From: Parus major
Lineage: Eukaryota > Chordata > Aves > Passeriformes > Paridae
Direction of reading: 5' to 3'
Assembly (NCBI RefSeq): GCF_001522545.3
Contig: NC_031799.1
Span: forward strand, 49,018,230 to 49,082,229
DNA length: 64,000 bases
Under the pieces are notes generated by a model. The model was given only the letters and a program-made list of their open reading frames with translations, had not been told where the DNA came from and made no database searches. The translations under genes and the position numbers were made by a program. Below, piece after piece: positions 22,465 to 34,850 of this stretch; within the stretch, counting starts at the first letter, position 1, and every line of letters begins with the position of its first letter.

Positions 22465-22955
22465 CAACATCTGGAGCTGATCACACCTGGAATGCCTGGT
22501 CCTGGGCACCCCCTGCCAGAGTAGCATGGACACACTGGAACAAGTCCAGAAAAGCACCACAAAGATTATCATAGGACTGGAGCACCTCTTCTTAGAACTG
22601 AGAGAGCTGAGGCTGTTCAGCCTGAAGAAGAGGAGGCTGGGGCTGACCTTATCAAGATGTATGAGTACCTCATGGGGAGATAAAGCAGATGTGCCTCGTG
22701 ACAGGACATAATGTAATGGGCACAAACTGAAAACCAGGAGTACTCATTTAAACATAAGAAAACCCTTTTTTCCTGTGTGGGATTTTGAGAAATTGGACAG
22801 GTTTCTCAGAGTGTTTGTGGAGTCTCTGTCCCTGAAGGATATCCAATATGCAGCTTCACACTATCTTCATCAACCTACTCTAGTTCATCAAGGGAGCTAA
22901 GGCTAGCTCTTCTTCAGAGGTGTCTCTAGTCTTAGCCTTTCTATGATCCAGTAAC
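22465..22955 (+). mobile_element. CR1 LINE, 5'-truncated 3' end
   Basis: CR1 blocks in order: a CATGGACACACTGGAAC segment (22523), GGAGCACCTCTTCTTAGAAC (22579-22598), GAGGCTGTTCAGCCTGAAGA (22610-22629), ACAGGACATAATG, GGGCACAAACTG (22718) and TGGAGTCTCTGTCCCTG (22819). It ends with a short TTTCTATGATCC tail near 22950, the CR1 terminal motif in degraded form. Confidence 0.87.
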
Positions 22956-25449
22956 TTTTCTAAACATCTTCACAGTGGGATTTATCATGCTTTCAATTTA
23001 TCACTGTGAAATTTTGAAGGGAATTTTCTTGCTTGCAAGAGAAAGGGATTCCCAGATTGCCCTGTTATCCTGATCTGCTTTTCAGATATTCTGTAAGTGA
23101 TTCCTGAATATTTTTCCAAGGTATCCCAAATCCCTGTACCCACAGTAAGACATTTTTTTAGAAAAAGGGTCCACAAAGCCTTTGCAGAAATGTGTGGGCC
23201 TCTTCTGCATTTTTTGAAATCGGCTAAGATGCCTGGTTGGTTGGTGATCTTGTTTTTGTTCAGTCTCAATATTGATAAGGTTCCATGTAACAATAACTTC
23301 ACCAAGAGATACTCAATGAACTTAAAAAAAGTTTTTAATATAAAGGTTATATTATCAAATGGTGGTTTGAAAGAACTAAATAGGATTTTGAAGATTATCC
23401 TTCTTTAACAATGCCTTAAATTTTTATCTCCTTATCTCTTTCTCATTGCTCTCTCTCTCAAGACATTATGGTTTATTGTGTCTCCACTAGGTACCTTGCA
23501 TATGATTTGCACACTGAATGAATCTGCTTTCAGAGCAAGGTAATGATATAATATCCCCATTTATATTCAGAGCAGTCAACACTTTCTATCTCTTTGAATA
23601 ATAAAACCACCTGCATTTAATATACATGGAAAAATGGGAAGGCAAATAGCAGATATAGCACAATCACATAAGTGTAATCAGATAAAATATCACAATATTA
23701 GAGCAGATCAGCATCTGGTAATGACTTGAATTTTAAAAGGCTGACAAACAGCATGGTCTAAAGCAATCAGGCATACCTCATTCAGAGCTACTTATCCCAG
23801 ATTTGATTGCTCTTCTCATGTTTCTGGCAGATTAAACATTCAGGCTTTCTTATTTAACTCTTCCTGTGCTGTGCCTCTTTTGGTGGAAAACCACTTGTCT
23901 TTTGCCTCTTTTTTTCCAGAGTGAGAAAGCAACATCAAATTCAAGGAGAGGAGGAAGGTGCCCTGCTGCCCTGGCTGGTTGTAGTAAATAGAGCCAAGCC
24001 CTTCTGCAGTGATCATGCAGTCATACATCAATCTATGTCCTCTGCAGCTGCTGCCAGGGCTTTGGGATCCATGACATGTAGTGGAGAAATACTAGAAACT
24101 GAAAGGACACTTTTTTTGTGTTTGGCAATCTCTGGATGAGTGACCTGTGGAAGACTTTATCTGTGCATTCAACTGCACTCAGTGGTACCCTGATGCCCTT
24201 TAGGACATCCTGCAGATTCAGAAATACAAACAATACAATTCAAGCAACATCAGAGTAAAGGTGGTGCTCTATAGGACTGGGATATTGCCTGTCCTCTATT
24301 TCTATGCATCTGTCAATTGCAAGTCTTTGCTGTTAATGCAGGTGCTGGGGCAGCAGCCAAAAGTCATGTTAGGATGCATGTTCTCCTCTCTTTCTCCTCC
24401 CTCTCCCTATCCCATCACCTGTCTCTATTCCTTACCCTCTCCCTCTCTTTCACAGCTTGCTTTAATGCAGGCATCAGTGATGAGGAGCTGCTTGAATTTC
24501 TTATTTCTGATTTTGCATCCCTGGCAGTGCTACTTCCAGGAATCACATCACTTGCCTCACCTCTTGGGTATGGGGAGCTCATTTGCTTCTGATTAATGAG
24601 CTTGTGATTGGACTTTGCATAGAATAAATTGACTGACTGTGTCTCCAGAGTATATTGGGAGCCACATGCTTTCCCCTGAACAAAATGCCGTGCAAAACTT
24701 CCCCTCCACCCCCTCTTTGCTTTTACATCACAGGACTGTGCTTACTGTGGCAGCAGAAAACCTTTTACTATGGCTAAAACCATGCAACAGTAGAGGCATT
24801 CTTATGAGGAAGAAAGGGAATATTCCACAGCTATGTTTTTTCCCCTTTGACCACACCTGAGGTTATGTAATACCTCAGATATTTTGCATGTAACTATGAG
24901 AGAGATTCTACAATCAGAGATCAGCGCCCTTTGTAAATGTAAAACCTGAAAACAAATGGTGCCATTCCCCATGTACATGGTTAATAGTAAGATGCACCAA
25001 CTCTAGGATAAAAGATTTTGAAGGAGAGATGTGCACCTTGGAGAGCAACATTATCCTATTAATGACAAGGCATTTTTTCTATTAACACAGTTTAAGTGGT
25101 CATTTTACTCATTGCTCTTGATAACATTGAGGCTTCTTTTCATGAGATGCAGTCTGAACACCATTTTGTCTCCCATGAACTGGCACATGTGAAATAAGAA
25201 CACATGATCCTCACCAATAACTGCAGAACTAGAAAAGGACTGTTTCTTGTCCTTTCCTACTTTCTGGGTTAAGGGAGAAAAAAAAAAATAGCTTAGACTC
25301 CCATTTACAGCTTAGACCCAACATAGCTCTTTCTGTAAAATTCTTCCCCTATGATTCCCTCACTTTTTTAGATGCAGCATTTTGTTACCTGCTGCCTCCT
25401 GAAGAGTGAACAGACAGGAGTGGGGATGAGGCTCTACTGTCTTCCTTGG

Positions 25450-25475
25450 CTGATGGTGTACACTTACACCATCAG
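25450..25475. repeat. Perfect hairpin, 11-bp stem, 4-base loop
   Basis: The arms CTGATGGTGTA (25450-25460) and TACACCATCAG (25465-25475) flank the loop CACT. It is the most GC-balanced perfect stem seen in the window and has no poly-T tract after it. Its function is unknown. Confidence 0.85.
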
Positions 25476-25779
25476 ATAGAGAGGAAGGGATAACACAGCT
25501 GAACCAGTGATCAGGAAGTTCAAAGACCTGGAACTCATAAAACTTGATTTATCTTATACAAACCCAATTCAACTATGGGCAAAAAAAGATAAACACTCAT
25601 GGAAGGTATGACCAAAGTGCCACTGCAAACAAATAGCAGAGCAAAGAAAAGAAGTTAAAATGTTGTACTGCTTCCTGTCATATGTTTAAACTTTGTGAAA
25701 TACATATATAGACATATTTTTAACTTATTTTTTTAAAAAACATTGATTTCTTAAGTTTGGAGGAGGACGCTCAATGTAG

Positions 25780-25831
25780 TATATTCTATAATATATTATA
25801 TTAGAGAATTATATTATATTATATTATATAA
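25780..25831. repeat. AT-rich low-complexity array (ATATT type)
   Basis: Irregular TATAAT/ATATT units with a short pure ATATT run at 25809-25830. Confidence 0.85.
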
Positions 25832-26511
25832 CAGTATATTCTTGTACTGCTTCCTTAATGCACCAAATCACCAAATACATTAGGCATCCATTGTGTAAAA
25901 GGAAAATAGATGAAGGAGGATTTGTCATAAATTCTTTCTTTGTATTAGAAGACATGTGGCACAGAGTTGAGATATATCTGTGTTTTCTTCTGCCTTCCAT
26001 CCCTTAATGCTTCTGATTCAAGTTTCATTGTACCCATATATTTATGATGTTCCTTTGGTTTGCAGTGTTTGGTTACGAGGACTTTGTCCTTCACAGGTCA
26101 GTGCTGTTGACTGCATTACACCTGCCCTGGACTGCAGGGGAATCAGTTTTGGGGGACTCAATAAGAATTTACTCCTGTGACTAGCCACAGCTCATTCTTT
26201 GGTACAAGAATATGTTACCATTTCTTAAAAACTTACTAATACCAACCAGAACACTAAGTGTCTTTAGCCATGGCCTACCAAAATAAAGAGTATGAAGCCC
26301 AGGCTGCAATGAAAAAAGACACAAATCTTCCACTTTTTCACAGGAAAAAGTTCTAACTAGTGGAACATACTGTATTCAGAACATTCACACTATTTTTTGG
26401 TTGAAAGAATGGAAAGGGAGTTGAATAGAGTCAAACTCTAGCAACATTTTTTCTATTTCTAAGGCATATATGTCTAATTTCTCCCCTTTCACAAGATATT
26501 TTTTCCCTGTA

Positions 26512-27050
26512 CTCAACACTAGTTAGACTGCACCTTAAATACTCTGTCCAGTTCTGGGCCCCTCAATTGAGGATGGACATTGAGATGATTGAACACACCC
26601 AGAGGAGGACAACAAGGCTGGTGAAGAGCCTGGAACAAAAGCCCAATGAAGAACAGCTTTGGGATTTGGGGTTTTTTAGCCTGGAGAAGAGAAGGCTCAG
26701 GGGAGACCTTATCACTCTCTCCAGCCACCTGAAAGGGGATTGTAGATTGTAGTCAGCTGGGGATGGGCCTCTTCTCTCAGGCAACCCATGAAAAGACAAG
26801 AGGACACAGTCTTAACTACACCAGTTTAAGCTAGACATTAGAAAAAAAAATCTTTACAGAAAGAGTCATTAGGAATTGGAATGGGCTGCCCAGGGAAATG
26901 GTGGAATTACTGACTCTGGAGGTGATTAAGAAAAGAACGATGTAGCACTCAGTTCTATGGTCTATTTCACAAGGTCATGTTTAACCGTAGGCTGGACTTG
27001 ATGATCTCCAAGGTCTTTTCCAACCTAGTGAATTCTGTGGATCTGTGACT
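26512..27050 (+). mobile_element. CR1 LINE, 5'-truncated with complete 3' end
   Basis: CR1 blocks in order: GTCCAGTTCTGGGCCCCTCA (26546-26565), GACATTGAGATGATTGAACA (26576-26595), TAGCCTGGAGAAGAGAAGGC (26678-26697), AGGCAACCCATGAA, GGAATGGGCTGCCCAGGGAA (26878-26897) and CTTGATGATCTCCAAGGTCT (26997-27016). It ends with an AATTCTGTGGATCTGTGA tail. Frames of 78 codons or fewer inside it are by-products. Confidence 0.92.
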
Positions 27051-27697
27051 TTCTCTTTTGCTTTTCTTTTATAGGCTGAAAACTTTAAGTATGTGTTTGG
27101 TTTGGCACACAACTTGGCACACAGCTTTAGGCCTGGATTTAAGGTTGATTTAGGGGTCAAACAGGACCACTCATGGACAAAAGTCCCAGTGCTGAAGGAA
27201 TCTAGGCACAGGTTTCCAAAGACATGGGACATGGCAGACCTTCTCGCACCATCTGATACAAGCCTCATCCTTTACCTGGTGTTGGATGCTCACCGTCATG
27301 ACACAAAAATCCTGTTTGAATTCCACATGAATGGTTCAGCTCTTGTCATCAGGAGTCAATATGCAATTTACACTCATTTACAATTAATCTCTATAAGAAA
27401 CTCTATCACACTTTCTTCTCCACGCTAAGGCATATAAATTAGCAAAAAAGATGCTGAAACTTTTGAGATATAAGTTACCAGCACTGTCTGGTTGGGCTTG
27501 GACATGCCCCTGAATTCTCTGTTGTCCAGAAGCTGTAAATTCATCAGCTCTGTCATGGCCTCAAATCAAACAGACTCCTTGGATGGCTGCTAATCTAAGA
27601 TCACAGGTAGAATGGTCAGTTTGGCTTTTTAGGAATTTTTTCCTTCCTGCGTAGCACTGTTGTGAGAATGCATGGAATGCAGTATACATTATAAATA

Positions 27698-27722
27698 ATA
27701 TTTGATACATAATATCAAATAT
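27698..27722. repeat. Perfect hairpin, 10-bp stem (AT-rich)
   Basis: The arms ATATTTGATA (27698-27707) and TATCAAATAT (27713-27722) flank the loop CATAA. Confidence 0.75.
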
Positions 27723-29714
27723 AATGTTGAAATTTAGGCTTATTTTGGCAGATGTGCAGAGAATCAAACATCTTTTGTGCAGCTTGGGAGGATTTGAGTG
27801 TCAGATCATGCGAAGGTTTCTTTGAATATCAGAGACTAGACACTTAAGTTACAGAGAATTTCTAGGTCTGGGATTTTGTTTTTCTTTAAACTTGAACAAA
27901 CGTAATTCCTCCCCTCTTGACATTTTGAACCCATGTCCTCCTCTTCCATCTATATCTTGGTTGATTCTTCCTTTTTCCTTCTTTTTTCTTCTTCAGCTCG
28001 TGATCTTATGTGCATGAATACATACAAAATGAGTGTGGTTTGGTGTGCTAAGGAGTGAATTTTTTCTGCACCCCTTGGATAAGTCATTTCTTTCTGTCTC
28101 AGAGAAGAGAGAGGTACAGAAACATGGCAAGCAATAGAGACAAAAAAGTTGTGACCCATAAGATGAGAATCACTTATTTTTAAGAGCATACCAGTGGTGA
28201 AAATTACTAGCTTGCTCTTAGAGGCATGCGCTCTTCCCCCTTCTTCCCCCTTACAACTCTTTGCATCTCTTGCTCACATTCACTGTCAGGGAGACATTTC
28301 CTGATTTCTTGCTCGAAAGGCTGCCATCTCACTTCATCTCTTGAAAGGGAAGGGGATTTTTAAAATTTTGTGTAGATAAGATCTCAGTCAACCCATAAGA
28401 TATTGCAGCCCATTCATGAAATACCAGAACGGGAAACTTGACATTTAAATCTTAAAAGAGCTATTACGCCCTGCACATCCAAAAAATCCACATCTAGTGT
28501 CCTCTAAAAAGTTAAAACGGAGTAGGACCCTCCATAGGATCACAGGTTTCCATATAGAAAGGGGATAATTACGTATTAAATCATCACTAGTATTTGTTAT
28601 GCTTCCTTATGCACACTGATACACAGTAACACCATCCTTTCACAGTCTGAAGGGATTGTAGAGTCTTGTGTTAGCATTAGTAGGTGTCACCTAGATGTGC
28701 TGGGGAGAAAAATATACTCCCTTTCTTGCATCCCATTTTACAGCTATCCCAGATACTTTGCCACAAAAGCCTGATTGAACTGTTGGCAGCTGCTCTGCAC
28801 CCAAGCTGAGAACTGCTGGTACTGAAATCTAGTTACCACTCTGCTGAGTTCAGAAACCTAACTTCCATTAGTATTTGAGGTTAAAAAGCAGTCAGTAGTG
28901 TGTACCAGTTTTACATTATCTTTTATCTCTGATTGGTGATCTCTCTACAGTAATCCTCATGAAAACTGTTTTTCAATTAATAGAAAATGTCTGGCATTTC
29001 AAAGGAATTCAGATATAATTTTTAAAATATTGAAGTAATCTCTCATGACTTGTATTTAGTAACGTGATATTGGCAAGTAGTTAAGTAAGCTAAATAGTGA
29101 GAAAGGCACAATTAACATATTTACAAATGCATCAGAGTTATGGCTTGGCATGTCCTTCCTGCTTAAAGATAGCAATGACAGATACTGAGGCCCTATTAAT
29201 TTCTTAATAGGCTGATAGGCACAGCCAAGCATGGAGCAACGAAAAATATAAATTAGCACTTGGGTTTCTAAAGCTGCAAACCCTGGGGATGATGTAGTGT
29301 ACAGTAACACATGGAAAGAGGAAACACATAGGTTGAAGTCAAAGCTGTCTATCCCAAATTTCTTTAATTTTCTGTTGTGAATTGTGCATAAGGAAATGTT
29401 CAAATTTAGAAGTTCCTGAGTGTTTCTGTATCCCTAATTCAAGATGCGTATTGTGGTGTCACAGTAGGAAAGTATGTGCAAGTAGGGGAAAAACCCCATT
29501 CACATAATTCATAGAAATTGTAAAGCTATTTATTTTGACTTCCATATTGCCTGTGTGTATCTGCCTTCTTCAAGCTGCTCCTCTCAACGCTTAGCAAGAA
29601 TGTTTAGAGGGGTGTAGATATTTTAGTTAATTTTGGAGACCTATAGTAAGAAATTGAAGAAAATTAAATTTAAAATTTTATAATTTCTGAATGGAAAAAA
29701 AATTCTAAAAAGGG

Positions 29715-29746
29715 ATATATGTGTGTGTGTATATATATATATATAT
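29715..29746. repeat. Compound (GT)n(AT)n microsatellite
   Basis: Five GT units followed by about eight AT units. Confidence 0.9.
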
Positions 29747-31333
29747 GCTCCTGAAATTTCCATAATAAATAGAGATTAAACACATATGCAAATAATTAGC
29801 TTTAATGAACATGTTCAAAGCAGCATCTATTTTTAACCAAATGCAAAAAGCTTGTGTTTACTTTATCTGGAGATTTCAGGGAGAGTTTAAAGTTAAAGTT
29901 AATTTTAGCTTTCACTCAGAATGGTTTAAGCAAACATGAATGATATGATGTATCTGTCAAATCATTCAGTTATTTAAGAAGAAAGCTTAAGTTTTCACTT
30001 TTTAGCACTATTGTTCTGGTTTTTATTATAGGAATGGTGGGCATATTTAATTATTTTGAGAACCTAAGGTTTGCTGTCAACACATTTTGGTTGCAGGGAC
30101 ACAATGGACACCTCTGTAATTTTCTTGTTTTTAATTTATTTCAATTTTCAATACTACTGACTTAAAATCAGGTATGATAGAAGGTTTATTCGAAAAAAAA
30201 TCTTTTGATTTACCTTCTTTCTTCTGAATCTGTCAGATTCAGAAGGCACAAAACACTGTGCTTCATCCTTAGGGATATGTCCTCTGTTGAAACAACCACT
30301 GTAACAGCTTCCTTTCTGCTGTAAGGCCCTTTGTTGTTGTTGTTGAGGCTTTTTTTTTGGTAGATTTTTGGGGTTTTTTTGTGTTTTGGTTGTTGTTTGT
30401 AATTTTTTACAGCATAAATCACAAAGATCACCAGGACCACTATGCAAAATGTGACATGCAGACACTGAATAATCAATAACCTTACCATTACTGTGAATTA
30501 ATCACTGGATTACAAAGTAATTCTGTTTATTTTTGGTGTAACTCTGTAAAAGTCTTTTCCCTTCTTTCCCTTTTTTCAATGCTTCCTCTCATGCCTTGCC
30601 ATGGGAATAGCATGTGGTGCTGAATGAATATCCTATGCATTCAACCACATATTGATTGATTTATTTATTTCCCCTTTGGCAATGTAACAGCCAATAAACT
30701 GGAGGCTGCATTCTTATTCCTCATATTGCCATGTGACTAGGAGTGACAATCTCTCCAAGGAGATTGTTGCTGGTCTAAACAAAGTGCCATGGAAGAATAT
30801 GTGCCCTAAGAATGAATTCCATAATAGACTTGTGATATAGTCATAGGAAGTAGCATGAAACCATTTTTGCTTCTCCTCCTTTTCTCACCCCTTTGAGAGA
30901 TTTGGATTCATTGTAATTTCTCTCAAGAGCCATGCCCTTTAATTCAGCAAGGTGCAGTCCCCTTGTTTTACAAAATTTTTCTGATTTGAGCTTGTTTCTG
31001 ATTAAGGTGAGGGTCAGCAGTCCAATATGTCAGTGCCTTATTTCAGCTGTGGTGAAATAGGACGGCACTGGTGCTGCCTGCCATAAAGCTTCTTGGGAGT
31101 TCAATCATGAAACACAGTCACTCTTATCCTGCTCTGTCCATTATTTGTATCCTCTCTTACCAGGTGACAGAAACATTTCTTTAAAGTATAGGCCTTGGGA
31201 ACTGTCTGAGAGGACAATTGTGAATGACTTTAGTAAATTATAGGTGGATTTATTAATTCTACTAAGGGTCACGCTACAAGTATTGAATTGAGGTGAAGTT
31301 GAACTTGTGCTCTTAGATGGGAGAGCACCATAA

Positions 31334-31383
31334 GGGGAAAGGAGAGGAAAGGGGAAAGGGGAAAGGGAAGGAAAGGGAAAGTG
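31334..31383 (+). repeat. GGGAAA-rich purine tract with a G-quadruplex motif, left edge of gap
   Basis: A pure purine run of GGGGAAA and GGAAA units. The tracts GGGG (31351), GGGG (31358), GGG (31365) and GGG (31375), separated by 3, 3 and 7 bases, fit the usual G3+ N1-7 quadruplex pattern. The assembly gap starts six bases after the last tract. Confidence 0.85.
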
Positions 31384-31763
31384 NNNNNNNNNNNNNNNNN
31401 NNNNNNNNNNNNNNNNNNNNNNNNNNNNNNNNNNNNNNNNNNNNNNNNNNNNNNNNNNNNNNNNNNNNNNNNNNNNNNNNNNNNNNNNNNNNNNNNNNNN
31501 NNNNNNNNNNNNNNNNNNNNNNNNNNNNNNNNNNNNNNNNNNNNNNNNNNNNNNNNNNNNNNNNNNNNNNNNNNNNNNNNNNNNNNNNNNNNNNNNNNNN
31601 NNNNNNNNNNNNNNNNNNNNNNNNNNNNNNNNNNNNNNNNNNNNNNNNNNNNNNNNNNNNNNNNNNNNNNNNNNNNNNNNNNNNNNNNNNNNNNNNNNNN
31701 NNNNNNNNNNNNNNNNNNNNNNNNNNNNNNNNNNNNNNNNNNNNNNNNNNNNNNNNNNNNNNN
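31384..31763. other. Assembly gap (380 N)
   Basis: Undetermined bases lying wholly within a purine pentamer/hexamer array. The apparent open frames across it are artefacts of the N run. The true length is unknown. Confidence 0.99.
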
Positions 31764-31827
31764 AAAGGAAAGGAAAGGAAAGGAAAGGAAAGGAAAGGAA
31801 AGGAAAGGAAAGGAAAGGAAAGGAAAT
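31764..31827 (+). repeat. (AAAGG)n microsatellite, right edge of gap
   Basis: About twelve nearly perfect AAAGG units directly after the N run, ending at 31827. With the left flank this shows that the gap lies inside a purine array whose unit changes from GGGAAA-type to AAAGG. Confidence 0.97.
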
Positions 31828-34800
31828 CTGGTATATCTGTTAATATTTAAACTGAATATTACTAGAGAAGGCAGGTAGGGAGCAATGTGCTGTTATAAAA
31901 TTGAAAGTAGGTGGAAGGCAGGTTTAGTAATGAATTCAACTGTCCATGGAAAAAAAAAAGACTTTTAAAAGTTGTGCTTAAAAGTATAGATAAGTTTAGG
32001 CCACAGAGATCATGCCAAAGATAAAAAAAAAAACTTCTCTAGGATTCAGGGTACAGAATTTGTGGAGGTGATCTTTTCTCAATTAAGCCACACAGCTAAT
32101 TTAATTGGGTTAGAAGATACAGTCAATAATATTTTTGTTCTGGTTTTGTTTTTGTACTTTTGGTTCAAAAGTATCAGTAAAACTCTTTGAGCCACACATT
32201 GATTCCATAAATGCACAAATTTTCAAATTGTTTCCTTTCTTTATAAGATATAGCCTAGAGTAGGTCTTTTCCAATACCAGAAGTTGAATATTAATTATGT
32301 TTTCCACAGGAAAAAATGCCACTTGACATTTTTAATACAGCAAGTAGAAACTCTGTGATCGTGCAAGGTTTTTCTATGTTTTGGTGCAAAGTATTCTTAG
32401 TTATAAATAGTCACACTCTATTGGATACTAATGAAGGTGTTCTGATTTATGCTTGTGTAAGAATATGGCGTGTACATTCTGCTTTTACTTGAAGAGGCAA
32501 GGAATATCTTTTTCTTGTTAAAGAAATGCTATGCATTGTTCAGCTCACACTAGAAATGAATAAAACCAGACCTCACAAGGAGGAATAAGTTGGCATGACA
32601 TTCTTCTTTGCATCTAGGGTGTACCTATACACCTAAAACCTATAGGGTTATCTCATACCTTTTCTTTCATTCTTTTTAAAATGTAGTAGAAAAAGAAAAA
32701 CAGATATTAACAAAATTATTACCCTCAATTTCATAGAGAGTTTTAGTTTCTGAAGCAGCACATAATGACCAAAAATTATAGTCATACTTATTGTTACTCC
32801 TGCTCAAATACTAGCAACAGTTTATCTCTAAAAGAAAACATTTTGTTGAAATCTTCTGGGTGGTGTGGAAACAAGCTGTGTTGTTTGGTTTATGTTTTGG
32901 CCCATTTTATTCCCAGGTGCTTCAGGTGTTACAGCATTATACTTTAAATTCACTTTATTTAGAGATCTTTTCACTGGATTACAGAGCTTTCTTTTTTACA
33001 GTTGGTTACATTTTGAAGTGGAGATATGAAATAAATTATTTCCTGTCTAGATGATGGTTAAAGCTTGATACATTTCCCACTGCACTTACTGACGTACATT
33101 GTCCTTTAATCCTGTAGAAAGGTGAAACCTGTAGGGAACAATGCTTTCACCTATCAGCTGCCTCAAACTAGTGCTAAGTGTCCTTTCCCTTAATTATGGT
33201 CAATCAGAATTAAAGATGAGTATTTTCTCAATGAAATTGTGATGTATGAAGAACTGTTGTGATTAGTTACAAGATACATAGATCTTTTCCTGTTCTCCTA
33301 CATCACAGAGAATATTGTCTCAGCTGTATGGTAACATGAGGGTTAGAATTGACAGATGTGTATAACAGAGAAAAAAAATTCAGATGCAACCACAGCAGAG
33401 ATATTGGAGCAAAAATCTTACACAACATGCTGAACTGCCAGGTTAGACAGCACTGGGAGAAGTATAAAACATTGTCTTAAGCCTTATTTCCTGAGGTGAT
33501 ATAAATGGGCCCAGTGTTTGCAAGCTGACTCTATGCTGCTATAAATCAGTGAAGAACTGGAGTAGCACATAGGGTTGCACTTTGTTTTGAGGCTCAGCAT
33601 GTATTAAACCTAGCAGCCAACTGTCACTTAGTGTTAAAACAAATAATGTTTTAGTGAATGCTTAGTGAATATCTATTTATTGTGTTAGGTGTTAATGATG
33701 ACTCAGAAGAAAAAGTGAAAATTCTTTTGTGAAGGGCTTGCAAGCCAAGCAAAGATAAGACAACATCAGAAAGGACATAGTACAAAAATTCTCACTGGAT
33801 TATGAAATGGGGTTTGGCAGAACTTGAAAACATTATACTCTCAAGGAGCTGTACCCACAAGGAGCCCTCCCAAGAAGTCCTTTTTCCTGTTGTGCCAGAT
33901 TTTGTAGACTACTTTTGGTACCTCTTGTGTTTTTAGATTCCAAGCACATCACAGTTTTTGACACGCAGTGTAAAGACCAGTCTGCCTGTATGATTTGAAA
34001 GCAATAGGCTCTGTATGGTCCCACCACAGGACCTACTAAATATGCATGTATACAACTGATTGGTAGCAGTGCACATGTGGGAATCCCTTTGGCACTGCAA
34101 GCTGCTCAGATGAGCCCAGAGAACCCTGGGCCTTTATGGGATACATCATAATGCGTAAAGTAGGGCAGAATATTACAGAAGAGATCTTACATGTGGAGTG
34201 AGCACTCCGCCTAACACACAAAAACCTGAAGTATTCATCCCCCACACCACAGTGGCAACACAGAAATGAACCAGGAGTCAAAAATTATGTTCTGCTGCCA
34301 ATGCTGTTGAAGTTTGGAGACTTACCTCCTCAGGAAAAACTGGTAAACAAGAACTTAACAGAGAGGTGAGCAGAGAGGTGCTTTTCCTTTCTTTTTGAAT
34401 GGAACATGACCCATTAAAAGCAAAATCTGCTCCACAGGGACATGATGCCATTTAAAGGGCTGAAATTCAGTGTACATGGGAAAACCAGAATGCAGAACCT
34501 GACAATATAGGAGTAGAGGAGTGTGGATGGAGGAGGCACGTTGTCCTCTTGCATGATTGAAATATTTCAGTGCCCACACGTGTGTAGCATGTAAATTTTC
34601 AGTCTTTGAGACCTACATACAGTTCTTCTGAGGTTGTGAAGTATTTCTAAATACTCCAGGTAATTTACTCACATGTAAATGGAGTAGAGAGAATTGAAGT
34701 CAAAAGTGTTCCTGTGTCAGGGCCAGAAATTTTAACTTTATGGTATCTTTATGGTACTGCCTGAGCCACACTTTTATTGTATGGGAAATAATAACAAAAA

Positions 34801-34830
34801 CAGACCAGGCAGCATAAAATAATACAGAGT

Positions 34831-34850
34831 GTAGGTAGCTTGCTACCTAC
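34831..34850. repeat. Short inverted repeat, 9-bp stem, 2-base centre
   Basis: GTAGGTAGC (34831-34839), then TT, then GCTACCTAC (34842-34850). It is near-palindromic and could form a hairpin or cruciform. Confidence 0.75.

Larger units (their letters stand above)
22956..26511. other. Unique intergenic DNA
   Basis: About 3.6 kb with no recognised gene. It contains the perfect hairpin at 25450 and the AT-rich array at 25780. Confidence 0.5.
27051..31330. other. Unique intergenic DNA
   Basis: About 4.3 kb. It contains a GT/AT dinucleotide array (29715), a 10-bp hairpin (27698) and T-rich GTT runs near 30330-30400. A 111-codon frame at 27093-27428 begins just after the CR1 and has no recognised similarity. 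Confidence 0.5.

Noticed and set aside
31317..31878. Long open frames of 165-177 codons across the gap
   Set aside because: Produced by the N run and by the stop-free AAAGG repeat; not coding.
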